Shown: in pieces, positions 44,835 to 53,393 of the stretch
Layout of the letters: every line of letters starts with the position of its first letter
Numbering within the stretch: position 1 is the stretch's first letter
Source: Dinoroseobacter sp013215265
Lineage (GTDB): Bacteria > Pseudomonadota > Alphaproteobacteria > Rhodobacterales > Rhodobacteraceae
Length of the DNA stretch: 64,000 bases
Reading direction: 5' to 3'
Assembly (NCBI GenBank): GCA_963691755.1
Contig: OY829366.1
Location: 1,364,001-1,428,000 of the forward strand
Notes under the pieces: model-generated
Database searches by the model: none
What the model saw: the letters and a program-made list of their open reading frames with translations, nothing else
Told to the model about the DNA's origin: nothing
Position numbers and translations under genes: made by a program

Positions 44835-45825
44835 GCTTCCCAAGCATGTCTACAAGCAGCGCAATGGCATTTACTTCCAGCGCCGAGGTTGGCCGTCTCA
44901 GAAATTTGAACATGAGTTTGGCACTCCAGAATTTTGGAAAGAATACTCAGACATTCTGGTAGTGAAAGATCAGCCTCGCGTTATCACCTCGCGCAGCTTT
45001 ACCGCACTTGTCAAAAGCTATCGTGCCTCGCCCAGGTATCGGAACCTCAAGCCCCGCACTGGGCTGGACTATGACAAGCACCTCGATTTCTTCGTGTCGA
45101 TCATGGGCGACAGGAACCCCGCAAAGATGCAGCGCAAGGACGTGATTCGATTGCGCGATTCAAACGCCGAAAAGGCCTACTTCGCCAATTATTCTCTCCG
45201 TGTTCTACGCGTCCTGATGGAGCACTGCGTCGATCTGGGGTGGTGTGATAACAACCCAGCGAGGGGCGTCTCAGAAATCAAGACAGCCAAGAGTGAACGT
45301 GAACCGTGGCCGCAAGAGTTGCTAAACCTCTACCGGGCCACATGCGCGCTTGGCACCCGTGAACGCCTCGTAATGGAACTGTGCGTCTGCACGGGGCAAC
45401 GGATCGGGGATGTTTTGGAAATGCGCTGGTCTGATATTCAGGACGGCGCAGTCTTCGTGCGCCAGTCGAAGACGAAGAAGGAACTTTGGGTTCCCATCCT
45501 CGATGAGCTGCAAGCCGCTCTGGACGCGGCCTCGCGTCACTCGGTCTATATCCTGACCAATGAGCGCGGCACCAACCGCTGGTCCTATCGTGGGGCGTCA
45601 GCCGCCGTACGCAAGGTCAGGGAGCACATCGGAGCCACGGCCTATGACATCCACAGTTGGCGCTACAACGCCGCCTGTGAGCTACTGGAAGCGGGTTGTA
45701 GCGATGATCTTATCGCCGCCGTAACGGGTCAAAGCCCGGCCATGGTCCAGCACTACACAAAAAAGGTGCGCCAGCGGATCAGGGCAGTGCGAGCGCAAGA
45801 GAAACGAAGAGAAAATCTCTCCTGA
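44821..45825 (+). CDS. int: Tyrosine integrase of the small element
   Basis: The 334-residue protein shows the catalytic Arg in CVCTGQRIGDVLEMRW, HxxR in IHSWRYNAACE and Tyr in VQHYTKKVRQ. It aligns with the first integrase along its length (KHVYKQRNGIYF against KYVYNDRGYLRF; GTPEFW in both) but differs enough to be a separate lineage. It lies about 500 bases from the tRNA-Cys att. Confidence 0.92.
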   Translation: MAKRELPKHVYKQRNGIYFQRRGWPSQKFEHEFGTPEFWKEYSDILVVKDQPRVITSRSFTALVKSYRASPRYRNLKPRTGLDYDKHLDFFVSIMGDRNPAKMQRKDVIRLRDSNAEKAYFANYSLRVLRVLMEHCVDLGWCDNNPARGVSEIKTAKSEREPWPQELLNLYRATCALGTRERLVMELCVCTGQRIGDVLEMRWSDIQDGAVFVRQSKTKKELWVPILDELQAALDAASRHSVYILTNERGTNRWSYRGASAAVRKVREHIGATAYDIHSWRYNAACELLEAGCSDDLIAAVTGQSPAMVQHYTKKVRQRIRAVRAQEKRRENLS

Positions 45826-45923
45826 ATCTGGTTTGTTCGGCTCATGAGAGACAAGGCCTGTTGTCAATGATAACTGGAACATGTGAGGATTGCCTGAGCA
45901 CCTAAAACTCCGGCCGGATTATT

Positions 45924-46178
45924 TTGAGCAACGACGAAAAACCGCAGCAAGAACCACATGGTTCAGAACCTCCGAAGAAGAGTAGATGGTGGGTTTGGGT
46001 GGTTGGTTTGATTTTGCTATTAGCTTTCTGCGATGACGATGATCGCGAAAGGGACCCGCAGTATTGCTACTTGTTCGGAGAGGACAGGCGTCTTTGCTTT
46101 GCTCAGCCTTTGCCTGAGGATAAAGATTGCTTCCTCGAGGCGGACGATGCTGTCCGCTGCTATGACCGCCAACAATAG
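45924..46178 (+). CDS. Unknown small membrane protein
   Basis: An 84-residue product from a TTG start with one membrane helix (WWVWVVGLILLLAFC) and an acidic, Cys-containing C-terminus. No family seen, weak ribosome site. Last frame before the tRNA. Confidence 0.4.
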   Translation: MSNDEKPQQEPHGSEPPKKSRWWVWVVGLILLLAFCDDDDRERDPQYCYLFGEDRRLCFAQPLPEDKDCFLEADDAVRCYDRQQ

Positions 46179-46269
46179 TACCTCGCATCTCCGCTTGCTG
46201 TGAGTCACCGCCTATCGAAGCAACCCAGCACCCCGCGAACACTCACCAAAGCGAACAGAACAAAAACAG

Positions 46270-46292
46270 AATGTTTAGACAAATGTTTAGAC
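46270..46292 (+). repeat. Tandem AATGTTTAGAC motifs, right end of the small element
   Basis: Two exact AATGTTTAGAC copies (46270..46280, 46282..46292) lie 48 bases from the tRNA-Cys att. With the left-end copy these are candidate integrase arm sites. Confidence 0.5.
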
Positions 46293-46339
46293 GGACGGGC
46301 GGAAGCCTCCCGAAAATCATCTAAGTCATTGAAAGAAAA

Positions 46340-46383
46340 TGGAGGCGAGTACCGGAATCGAACCGGTGTACACGGATTTGCAA
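46340..46383. repeat. Attachment site inside tRNA-Cys
   Basis: The 44 bases are identical to 40681..40724. They cover the 3' half of the tRNA gene, so integration leaves the tRNA whole. Confidence 0.93.
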
Positions 46384-46413
46384 TCCGCTGCGTCACCACT
46401 CCGCCAACTCGCC
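46340..46413 (-). tRNA. tRNA-Cys (GCA anticodon)
   Basis: The minus strand of these 74 bases folds as a tRNA: acceptor GGCGAGT pairing with ACTCGCC, T-arm with GGTTCGAATCC, anticodon loop TTGCAAA with GCA, and an encoded 3' CCA (46340..46342). It is the integration target of both elements to the left. Confidence 0.95.
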
Positions 46414-46451
46414 GAAGGGTCAGCGCGGTTTAGGCCTCTCCGAAGGGCAGG

Positions 46452-47372
46452 TCAAGCACGCATCGGCGGGGAGGCGGACCGCAACGCTGCGGCAAATCTC
46501 TCCCGCGCTGGATGCCGTGCCGTGTCGGCCTGTGTTGCGATCCCGACAGAGCCCAATGTGGTCGAGGTATCCATCGCAAGTTCGGCGAAACGACCCGATG
46601 TCAGTTCCGGCATTACAACCCCGCGTGAGATCACCCAAACCGCTGCATGATTGCGGGTAAATGCGCGTCCAAAGCTGTCGGACACCGTTTCGATTGCATC
46701 GGTTGGTAATGGGAGCCCATGTTCCACGAACAAGCGTTCGGCAAAGGGACGGATAATCGAATCCGGACCGGGCAAAAGCATCGGATACCGGGCCATGCGT
46801 TCGGACACCAATGGCCCCGTTAGAAGGGGATGGCCCGCGGCGACGACCAGAGTGATACGATCTTTGAAAAGCGGCTCGAACCTGAGCCCAAGCATCAGTT
46901 CCGGCGCGGGAAGACGTCCCACCATCAGGTCAAGCTCACCACGGCGCAATTGGTCGAGAAGCACCCGGTTCTCTCCCGTCGTGATCCATAGGCGACTTGG
47001 AATTCCCGATTGTCTGAACATCGCCACAGCCTCCGGGATCAATGTGGAGGACACCGTGGGCAACGCGCCAATGCGCAACGGTGCACCGGCGGTGTCCCCA
47101 AGGGCGGACAGCTCGTCCAGGCCCGCTTGCGTGGCAGCTATGGCCGAACCCGCATGGGGCACCAGCATTTCCCCATAGGCGGACAAGCGGATCCCGCGCC
47201 CGTCACGTTCAAACAATGTCTTTCCGGTTGCGGCCTCAAGCTCGCGCAGCGTTCGGCTCACAGCGGGTTGCGTCAGTGCGAGCGCTTCAGCCGCGCGGCT
47301 GACCGACTTTTGTCGTGCGGTTTCCAGAAACACCTCGAGGTGTCGCAGCTTAATCTGATCAGAAATTCGCAT
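46452..47372 (-). CDS. pcaQ: LysR-type regulator PcaQ
   Basis: PcaQ activates the protocatechuate genes in response to a pathway intermediate. The 306-residue protein has the LysR helix-turn-helix (HLEVFLETARQKSVSRAAEALALTQPAVSRTLRELE, residues 11-45) and the periplasmic-binding-like effector domain (LRIGALPTVSSTLIPEAVA). It is divergent from pcaC with a 90-base gap. Confidence 0.88.
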   Translation of the reverse strand: MRISDQIKLRHLEVFLETARQKSVSRAAEALALTQPAVSRTLRELEAATGKTLFERDGRGIRLSAYGEMLVPHAGSAIAATQAGLDELSALGDTAGAPLRIGALPTVSSTLIPEAVAMFRQSGIPSRLWITTGENRVLLDQLRRGELDLMVGRLPAPELMLGLRFEPLFKDRITLVVAAGHPLLTGPLVSERMARYPMLLPGPDSIIRPFAERLFVEHGLPLPTDAIETVSDSFGRAFTRNHAAVWVISRGVVMPELTSGRFAELAMDTSTTLGSVGIATQADTARHPARERFAAALRSASPPMRA

Positions 47373-47462
47373 ATCAATATCGGTAACTATACCATCAAAA
47401 AGATCATTTCACATATAAAAAAAGTTATATCAAAATGGTAATGTTGCACAAACGAGGTTCCC
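47373..47462. promoter_or_regulatory. pcaQ-pcaC divergent control region
   Basis: AT-rich 90-base gap with a GGTA-ACTA-TACC dyad (about 47383..47394) that could be the PcaQ site. Promoter elements for both directions must lie here, but I cannot place them with confidence. Confidence 0.45.
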
Positions 47463-47876
47463 ATGTCCGCCCCCAGCACTCGCTTCACTCAAGGTATGGC
47501 CACGCGCCGCAAAGTGTTGGGCGATGCCCATGTTGATCGGGCGGAGGCGTCCAAGACCCCGTTTGATGCGCCGTTTCAGCAATTGATCACAGAATCGGCC
47601 TGGGGGCATTTGTGGTCGCGCGATACGCTCAGCCACCGTGAACGTTCGATGATCACCATCGCACTGCTTGCAGCTCTGGGTCACTGGGACGAGGTTGCAA
47701 TGCACATCCGAGCCACGTCAAATACCGGTGCACGTCGGGAGGATGTTCAGGAAGCCCTGCTGCATGTTGCGATTTATGCTGGCGTACCTGCGGCCAATCA
47801 CGCCATGAAGATCGCCAAACAGACCTATGCTGAAATGGACGCCGCGGCAGCAAAAACCAAAGAGGGAACCAATTGA
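47463..47876 (+). CDS. pcaC: 4-carboxymuconolactone decarboxylase PcaC
   Basis: PcaC turns 4-carboxymuconolactone into 3-oxoadipate enol-lactone. The 137-residue protein has the CMD fold signature (WGHLWSRDTLSHRERSMITIALLAALGHWDEV) and is a stand-alone decarboxylase, not a PcaD-PcaC fusion. It overlaps pcaH by 4 bases (TTGA). Confidence 0.92.
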   Translation: MSAPSTRFTQGMATRRKVLGDAHVDRAEASKTPFDAPFQQLITESAWGHLWSRDTLSHRERSMITIALLAALGHWDEVAMHIRATSNTGARREDVQEALLHVAIYAGVPAANHAMKIAKQTYAEMDAAAAKTKEGTN

Positions 47877-48616
47877 CCCAAACTGCGAAGCCAGAAACAG
47901 GCGCGTTTTCCCCGCGCGATCTGGACCATCAGCCGCCTGCTTTCACGCCGGGCTACAAAACCAGTATCCTGCGCTCACCGCAGCGAAACCTGATATCCTT
48001 CGACAACACGGTGTCTGAGATCACCGGCCCAACATTCGGTCATCAGATGCTGGGCGAATTGGATAATGACCTGATCCTGAATTATGCCGCGCCGGGCGAA
48101 AGCGCGATCGGGGAACGGCTGATTGTGCATGGTCGCATTTTGGACGAGCAGGGACGCCCGGTACCGAATGTGTTGGTCGAGTTTTGGCAAGCCAATGCAG
48201 GGGGGCGGTATCGTCACAAGAAAGATGCATATCTCGCGGCACTTGATCCAAATTTTGGGGGCTGTGGCCGGACCATCTCGGCAGAGGATGGCAGCTATAA
48301 TTTCCGCACTGTGAAGCCCGGTCCCTATCCCTGGCCCAATGGGGCAAATGATTGGCGTCCGGCGCACATCCATTTCTCGGTCTTTGGCCATGGGTTTGCG
48401 CAGCGACTGATCACCCAGATGTATTTTGAGGGTGATCCGCACATAGCGCTGTGTCCCATCGTGCAGACCATTCCGGATGAAACCGCGATTGATGCGCTCG
48501 TCGCGCGTCTGGATATGGATAATACGATTCCAATGGACATACGCGCCTATCGCTTTGACATCGTGTTGCGTGGACGCCGGTCAACGCTCTTTGAAAACCG
48601 GTTGGAGGGCAACTGA
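47873..48616 (+). CDS. pcaH: Protocatechuate 3,4-dioxygenase beta subunit PcaH
   Basis: The beta subunit carries the Fe(III) site that opens the ring of protocatechuate. The 247-residue protein has the iron ligand region: Tyr in GGRYRHKKD and YPWPNGANDWRPAHIHFSVFG with the two His ligands. The TTG start overlaps the pcaC stop. Followed at once by pcaG. Confidence 0.93.
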   Translation: MTQTAKPETGAFSPRDLDHQPPAFTPGYKTSILRSPQRNLISFDNTVSEITGPTFGHQMLGELDNDLILNYAAPGESAIGERLIVHGRILDEQGRPVPNVLVEFWQANAGGRYRHKKDAYLAALDPNFGGCGRTISAEDGSYNFRTVKPGPYPWPNGANDWRPAHIHFSVFGHGFAQRLITQMYFEGDPHIALCPIVQTIPDETAIDALVARLDMDNTIPMDIRAYRFDIVLRGRRSTLFENRLEGN

Positions 48617-49227
48617 TGTCAGCTGAATATTTGAAAGAAAGCGCCTCCCAAACCGCTGGACCCTATGTCCATATCGGATGTGTCCCGAGTTTCGCGGGCC
48701 TGACGGGCATGTACGGGGGTAACGACCTTGGTGACACGATGATCACCGGCGACGTCAAAGGCGAACGCATCACCATCGAGGGCTACGTCTTTGACGGGGC
48801 GGGCGCGCCTGCGAAGGATGCTCTGTTGGAAATCTGGCAGGCTGATGCTGCAGGTCTCTACAACGCGCCCACAGAAACCCGTGGTCAGGCGGATCCAAAC
48901 TTCACCGGTTGGGGGCGCCAACCCACTGATGGCGATACTGGACGCTATCGTTTTGAAACCATCAAGCCGGGGGCAGTACCCTATCCCGGTGGTCAGATGC
49001 AGGCCCCTCATTGTGTGGTCTGGATCGTGGCGCGAGGGATCAATCTGGGACTGAACACGCGCATTTATTTCGACGATGAAGCGGATGCGAATGCCAGTGA
49101 CCCGGTTTTGAACAAGGTTGAACTGTCGGTCCGAAGGGACACTTTGGTCGCAAAGAAGTCAGGCAACACATATACTTTCAACATTCATTTACAGGGCGAA
49201 CATGAAACTGTCTTCTTCGACATCTGA
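48616..49227 (+). CDS. pcaG: Protocatechuate 3,4-dioxygenase alpha subunit PcaG
   Basis: The 203-residue partner of PcaH starts at the ATG overlapping the pcaH stop. It shows the shared dioxygenase fold (DALLEIWQADAAGLY, GRYRFETIKPGAVPYPGGQMQAPHC) and lacks the full His pair of the beta subunit, as expected. Confidence 0.92.
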   Translation: MSAEYLKESASQTAGPYVHIGCVPSFAGLTGMYGGNDLGDTMITGDVKGERITIEGYVFDGAGAPAKDALLEIWQADAAGLYNAPTETRGQADPNFTGWGRQPTDGDTGRYRFETIKPGAVPYPGGQMQAPHCVVWIVARGINLGLNTRIYFDDEADANASDPVLNKVELSVRRDTLVAKKSGNTYTFNIHLQGEHETVFFDI

Positions 49228-50068
49228 CGTGGCAGGCAAGCCCTGCATTCTGTGCTGTGCCATCACTGGGTCGGTACCACGCAAGGAAAACAATCCGGCA
49301 CTGCCAATTTCGATCTCCGAGCAGGTTGAAAGCAGCCACGAGGCAGTCGAGGCTGGGGCCTCGATCATCCATGCGCATGTGCGCAATGCGGACCAGTCAA
49401 CGAGCAGCGATCCAGAGAAGTTCGCAGTGCTGAAAGAGGGGCTGGAAAAGCATGTGCCCGGCGTCATCATCCAGTTCTCGACGGGCGGACGCTCAGGGGC
49501 AGGGCAGGAACGCGGGGGCATGCTGCCCTTGCGTCCCGATATGGCCTCGCTCTCCGTTGGCTCGAACAACTTTCCAACGCGTGTTTACGAGAACCCGCCT
49601 GACCTCGTCGCCTGGCTTGCATCGGAAATGAAGAGCTATGATATCATGCCCGAGATCGAGGCCTTCGATCTCAGCCATATCCTGCGTGCAATTGCGATGT
49701 ATGAGGCGGGGGAAATCAATCGTGGGCTTTACGTTCAGTTCGTGATGGGCGTGAAAAACGCAATGCCGGCCGACAAGGCAGTGTTCGATTTCTATGTCGA
49801 AACCATGCAAAGCCGCGCGCCCGATGCGCCATGGTGCGCAGCCGGGATTGGGGCGAACCAACATATCGTCAATGAATGGGCCATCGCAGCCGGCGGTCAC
49901 ACCCGGGCCGGTCTCGAAGACAACATGCGCCTCGACAAGCACACGCTGGCGCCGTCAAATGCCGCGCTGATCAAGCGGGCTGCCGATATCTGTGAGCAAT
50001 ACGAGCGCCCTGTCGCCACCTTTGAGCAAGCGCGCGAGATGCTGGGGCTGCGCCCGTTCGCGGCGTGA
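49202..50068 (+). CDS. BKACE (DUF849) beta-keto acid cleavage enzyme
   Basis: The 288-residue TIM-barrel protein matches the 3-keto-5-aminohexanoate cleavage enzyme family: CILCCAITGS, IIHAHVRN (metal His), STGGRSGAG and EIEAFDLSH. BKACE enzymes split a beta-keto acid with acetyl-CoA. Its place inside the pca operon between pcaG and pcaB points to 3-oxoadipate as substrate, by inference. The ATG at 49202 overlaps pcaG by 26 bases. Confidence 0.87.
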   Translation: MKLSSSTSDVAGKPCILCCAITGSVPRKENNPALPISISEQVESSHEAVEAGASIIHAHVRNADQSTSSDPEKFAVLKEGLEKHVPGVIIQFSTGGRSGAGQERGGMLPLRPDMASLSVGSNNFPTRVYENPPDLVAWLASEMKSYDIMPEIEAFDLSHILRAIAMYEAGEINRGLYVQFVMGVKNAMPADKAVFDFYVETMQSRAPDAPWCAAGIGANQHIVNEWAIAAGGHTRAGLEDNMRLDKHTLAPSNAALIKRAADICEQYERPVATFEQAREMLGLRPFAA

Positions 50069-51081
50069 GTGGGGTTTTCGCGCATCCTTGGAAGGGGGGG
50101 CTTTTTGCCGATCCTGAAATTGCGGATGCATTCAGCCCGGAAGCCGAACTCGCGGCCATGCTCAGGGTCGAGGCAGCCCATGCGCGTGCGTTAGGTTCCG
50201 AACCTGCGGCGATAGCCATCGAAGCGGTGCGGGTCATGCCACAGGACTTGCGTGCTGGAATGGGATCGGACGGAGTTCCTGTTCCGGCGCTGGTGCGCGC
50301 CTTGAAGGAACAGATCTTGTCCGATCTGCATCCTTTTGTGCACAAGGGACTGACATCGCAGGATGTTGTCGATACTGCACAAGCATTGTTGTTGTCGAAC
50401 GTTAATGCATTGTTTGAAAAGCGCATTTCAAACCTCGAAATGGCTTTCTCAGATCTTATTGGGCGCGAAGGCTCTGCGTCGCTGATGGGGCGCACGCGCA
50501 TGCAAGCCGCACTGGCGATCACCGTCGCAGATCGCGTTGAAACCTGGCGCATGCCGCTTGACGGGCTCTTGACGCGACTGAACGGTATCGCGCCAATGCT
50601 GACCGTTCTTTCGGCCGGAGGACCTGTCGGATTGGGTTTGCCGAAAGCGCATTGCCAGACCATGGGGCAGGCATTGGGTTTGTCGGTCCCGGTCAAGGCG
50701 CCGCACGCCATGCGACAAGCACTGGCGGACTACGCAAGCTGGCTGTCGCTCGTCACGGGAAGCCTTGGGAAAATGGGTCAGGATGTGGCGCTCATGGCCC
50801 AGCAGGGCATAGATGAGCTCAGCCTGAAGGACGGTGGTGGCTCCAGCGCCATGCCGCATAAGCAAAATCCGGTTCTCGCCGAACTTCTGGTAACGCTTGC
50901 GCATTTCAACACCACGCAAGTCTCTGCCATGCACCAGGCGCTCGTGCACGAACAGGAACGTTCGGGGGCCGCATGGAGCCTCGAATGGATGATCCTGCCC
51001 CAAATGGTTCAGGCGACCGGCCGGGCCTTGACCGCCTCCAGAACCCTTCTCGACAGCATAGATCGTATCGGCAGTTCCTGA
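50065..51081 (+). CDS. pcaB: 3-carboxy-cis,cis-muconate cycloisomerase PcaB
   Basis: The 338-residue fumarase/lyase-superfamily enzyme has the signature GGGSSAMPHKQNPVLAE (conserved Ser loop) and THKGLTSQD-like HKGLTSQDVVDTA. PcaB makes 4-carboxymuconolactone, upstream of PcaC. The GTG start overlaps the BKACE stop. It is a little shorter than some PcaB proteins at the C-terminus. Confidence 0.9.
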   Translation: MSGVFAHPWKGGLFADPEIADAFSPEAELAAMLRVEAAHARALGSEPAAIAIEAVRVMPQDLRAGMGSDGVPVPALVRALKEQILSDLHPFVHKGLTSQDVVDTAQALLLSNVNALFEKRISNLEMAFSDLIGREGSASLMGRTRMQAALAITVADRVETWRMPLDGLLTRLNGIAPMLTVLSAGGPVGLGLPKAHCQTMGQALGLSVPVKAPHAMRQALADYASWLSLVTGSLGKMGQDVALMAQQGIDELSLKDGGGSSAMPHKQNPVLAELLVTLAHFNTTQVSAMHQALVHEQERSGAAWSLEWMILPQMVQATGRALTASRTLLDSIDRIGSS

Positions 51082-51165
51082 ACGCGGGTTTGCACGCATG
51101 TCGCGTTGCCTGCTTCGCGGCCTTGTGGCAAACGAGGGTAACAATTTTTCAAGGATGCTCGCCCC

Positions 51166-51819
51166 ATGACCGATTTTGAGACGCGCCGCCGCATGATGGT
51201 GGATACGCAGGTGCGCCCCTCGGATGTCACCAAGTACCCGGTTCTCGATGCTTTGCTCGAAGTACGCCGGGAAATGTATGTCCCTGATGCGCTGCGAGAC
51301 GTAGCGTACATGGATAACAGCATCACGCTGGGCGAAAATCGCATTGTGCTTGAGGCACGTACATTCTCCAAGATTTTGGATACGCTTGATATTCAGCAAG
51401 ACGAAATGGCGCTCGATATCGGGTGCGGGCTTGGCTATAGCGCCGCTGTTCTGGGCAAGCTCTGTGAGGCCGTTGTCGCTGTCGAAGAAGATGAAACTTT
51501 GGCAAGCGAAGCCGAAGCGATTCTGGGCAGCGAAGGCGCGGACAACGTCGCAGTGGTCGGTGGAGCATTGACCGAAGGCGCGGCAAAACACGGGCCCTAC
51601 GATGTGATCATTCTGGAAGGCGCGGTCGAAGAAATGCCGGAGGCGCTTACCGACCAGTTGAAAGAGGGCGGCCGAATCGCTGCGGTGTTCATGGACGGTG
51701 CGTTGGGAATGGTACGCGTTGGTCTGAAAACCGGCGGTACGATCAGCTGGCGTTTTGCATTTAACGCTACGGCACCCGTCTTGCCTGGCTTTTCGAAAGC
51801 AGCATCTTTCGCTCTTTGA
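51166..51819 (+). CDS. Protein-L-isoaspartate O-methyltransferase family protein
   Basis: The 217-residue protein has the SAM-binding motif ALDIGCGLGYSAAVLGKL (residues 82-99) and the Pcm-like N-terminus (DFETRRRMMVDTQVRPSDVT). Alphaproteobacterial proteins of this type stand next to tolC, as here; true isoaspartate repair is unproven. Separate promoter likely. Confidence 0.85.
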   Translation: MTDFETRRRMMVDTQVRPSDVTKYPVLDALLEVRREMYVPDALRDVAYMDNSITLGENRIVLEARTFSKILDTLDIQQDEMALDIGCGLGYSAAVLGKLCEAVVAVEEDETLASEAEAILGSEGADNVAVVGGALTEGAAKHGPYDVIILEGAVEEMPEALTDQLKEGGRIAAVFMDGALGMVRVGLKTGGTISWRFAFNATAPVLPGFSKAASFAL

Positions 51820-51862
51820 GCAGGATAGTGCCCAAAAACGAGTGAATGCTCTGTGGGTTACG

Positions 51863-51892
51863 TTGTAACGGCTTCGGGATTCCTGCTATAAA
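51863..51892 (+). promoter_or_regulatory. Probable tolC promoter
   Basis: TTGTAA (51863..51868) and TATAAA (51887..51892) are 18 bases apart, 27 bases upstream of the tolC ATG, as for a sigma-70-type promoter. Confidence 0.45.
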
Positions 51893-51918
51893 ATCTCGAC
51901 TCGGGAAGGGGCTGTCTG

Positions 51919-53298
51919 ATGTACGGGATTCGTTCTAAATCGCTCGCGCAATTTGCGGGCTTCGCCATAGCTGTGCTTGCGGTTGTTGCGCCGCAGTCAA
52001 TGCGGGCTGAATCGCTTGGCGACGCGCTGGTTGGGGCGTACCGCAATTCAGCTCTTTTGGAACAGAATCGCGCGCTTTTGCGGGCTGCTGACGAAGGCGT
52101 GGCGTTCGAAGTCGGTAAGCTGCGCCCCGTTTTAAGTTATGCACTAAGCCACACCCGGTCAGACACGGTTCTGGGCGGCGTCTCTCATTCGAATACAGCG
52201 TCCTTGTCTGCGAGTATGTTGCTTTGGGACTTCGGCGCGACTGAGCTTGGGATCGAAGCCCAGAAGGAAACCGTGCTCGCGACGCGGCAGGCCTTGATCG
52301 ACGTAGAACAGACCGTCCTAAGCAATGCCGTGAATGCATTTATCACTGTTCGGACCGCTGCTGAATTGGTTTTGGTCCGTCAGAACAATGTGCGTTTGAT
52401 CACCGAACAACTTCGCGCGGCCAATGATCGGTTCGAAGTTGGTGAAATCACGCGCACCGACGTCGCCCTCGCCGAAGCCCGCCTCGCGCAGGCCCGGTCT
52501 AATCTTGTTGCCGCAGAAGGTGACCTAGCGGTCGCACGTGAGCTCTACAAGGTGGCAGTCGGCCGGTATCCAGGCAACCTTCAGGCGCCCCCGTCGCCCC
52601 CGAACACAGCATCCACGCTGGAAGAAGCAAAGGCCATCGCGGTGCGCACGCATCCTACGATCAGGCAGGCACAACACGGCGTGCGCGCGGCTGAGCTTGC
52701 CGCAGACGCTGCCGAAACAGGGATCATGCCGAACCTTAGCGCCTCTGCCAGCCTAAACCGCGATATCACGAATGGCCAGAATGCGTCGAGCCTGTCGCTG
52801 ACCTTCAGCGGACCAATTTATTCTGGCGGTCAGATCAGTTCCGGCTACCGCCGTCTCGTGGCGCAAAGCGAGTCGAGCCGAGCGCAGTTGCGGATTGCAG
52901 TCCAGTCGGTTGAGCAAGCCGTCGCGAACGCGTGGTTCGGGATCGAGGTTGCCAATGCCCGGATTGAAGCAAGCGACCGCCAGATCCGCGCGTCCACTGT
53001 CGCATTTCGTGGTGTGCAGGAAGAAGCAACCCTCGGGGCTCGCACGACACTTGACGTTTTGAACGCCGAGCAAGACCTTCTCGATGCCCGAACAAGCCGC
53101 ATCAACGCCGAAGCTGAATCCGTGCGCGCTGTCTATACGCTGCTATCGGCGATGGGACTTCTGACAGTCGATCACCTGCGTTTGGGCATTCCAACCTACG
53201 ATCCTGCCGCGTATTATAATTCGGTCAGAAACGCACCTGTGCTTTCAGAGCGGGGTGCGCGGCTTAATCGGATACTGGGACGAATTGGCGGCAACTAA
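51919..53298 (+). CDS. tolC: TolC-family outer membrane channel
   Basis: The 459-residue protein has a signal peptide (FAGFAIAVLAVVAPQSMRA) and two homologous helical halves typical of TolC (LLEQNRALLRAADEGV; EVGEITRTDVALAEARLAQARSNL; ATLGARTTLDVLNAEQDLLDART). It forms the outer-membrane duct for type I secretion and efflux. No pump genes adjoin. Confidence 0.92.
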   Translation: MYGIRSKSLAQFAGFAIAVLAVVAPQSMRAESLGDALVGAYRNSALLEQNRALLRAADEGVAFEVGKLRPVLSYALSHTRSDTVLGGVSHSNTASLSASMLLWDFGATELGIEAQKETVLATRQALIDVEQTVLSNAVNAFITVRTAAELVLVRQNNVRLITEQLRAANDRFEVGEITRTDVALAEARLAQARSNLVAAEGDLAVARELYKVAVGRYPGNLQAPPSPPNTASTLEEAKAIAVRTHPTIRQAQHGVRAAELAADAAETGIMPNLSASASLNRDITNGQNASSLSLTFSGPIYSGGQISSGYRRLVAQSESSRAQLRIAVQSVEQAVANAWFGIEVANARIEASDRQIRASTVAFRGVQEEATLGARTTLDVLNAEQDLLDARTSRINAEAESVRAVYTLLSAMGLLTVDHLRLGIPTYDPAAYYNSVRNAPVLSERGARLNRILGRIGGN

Positions 53299-53393
53299 AG
53301 CTATCAATACCTCTCGTTATATACCTCAACTTGCTCGAGACTTGTCTTCCGTCTACATTGATCGTGTGAAAACGCGTGGGGCGCACAACAAAC

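Larger units (their letters stand above)
40725..46339. mobile_element. Small integrative element inserted at tRNA-Cys
   Basis: This 5.6-kb segment lies between two identical 44-bp att copies (40681..40724 and 46340..46383). It has its own tyrosine integrase near the tRNA end, three nuclease genes and AATGTTTAGAC motifs near both ends (40797..40807, 46270..46280, 46282..46292). No transfer genes, so it may be mobilised by excision only or with help from its neighbour. Confidence 0.85.
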
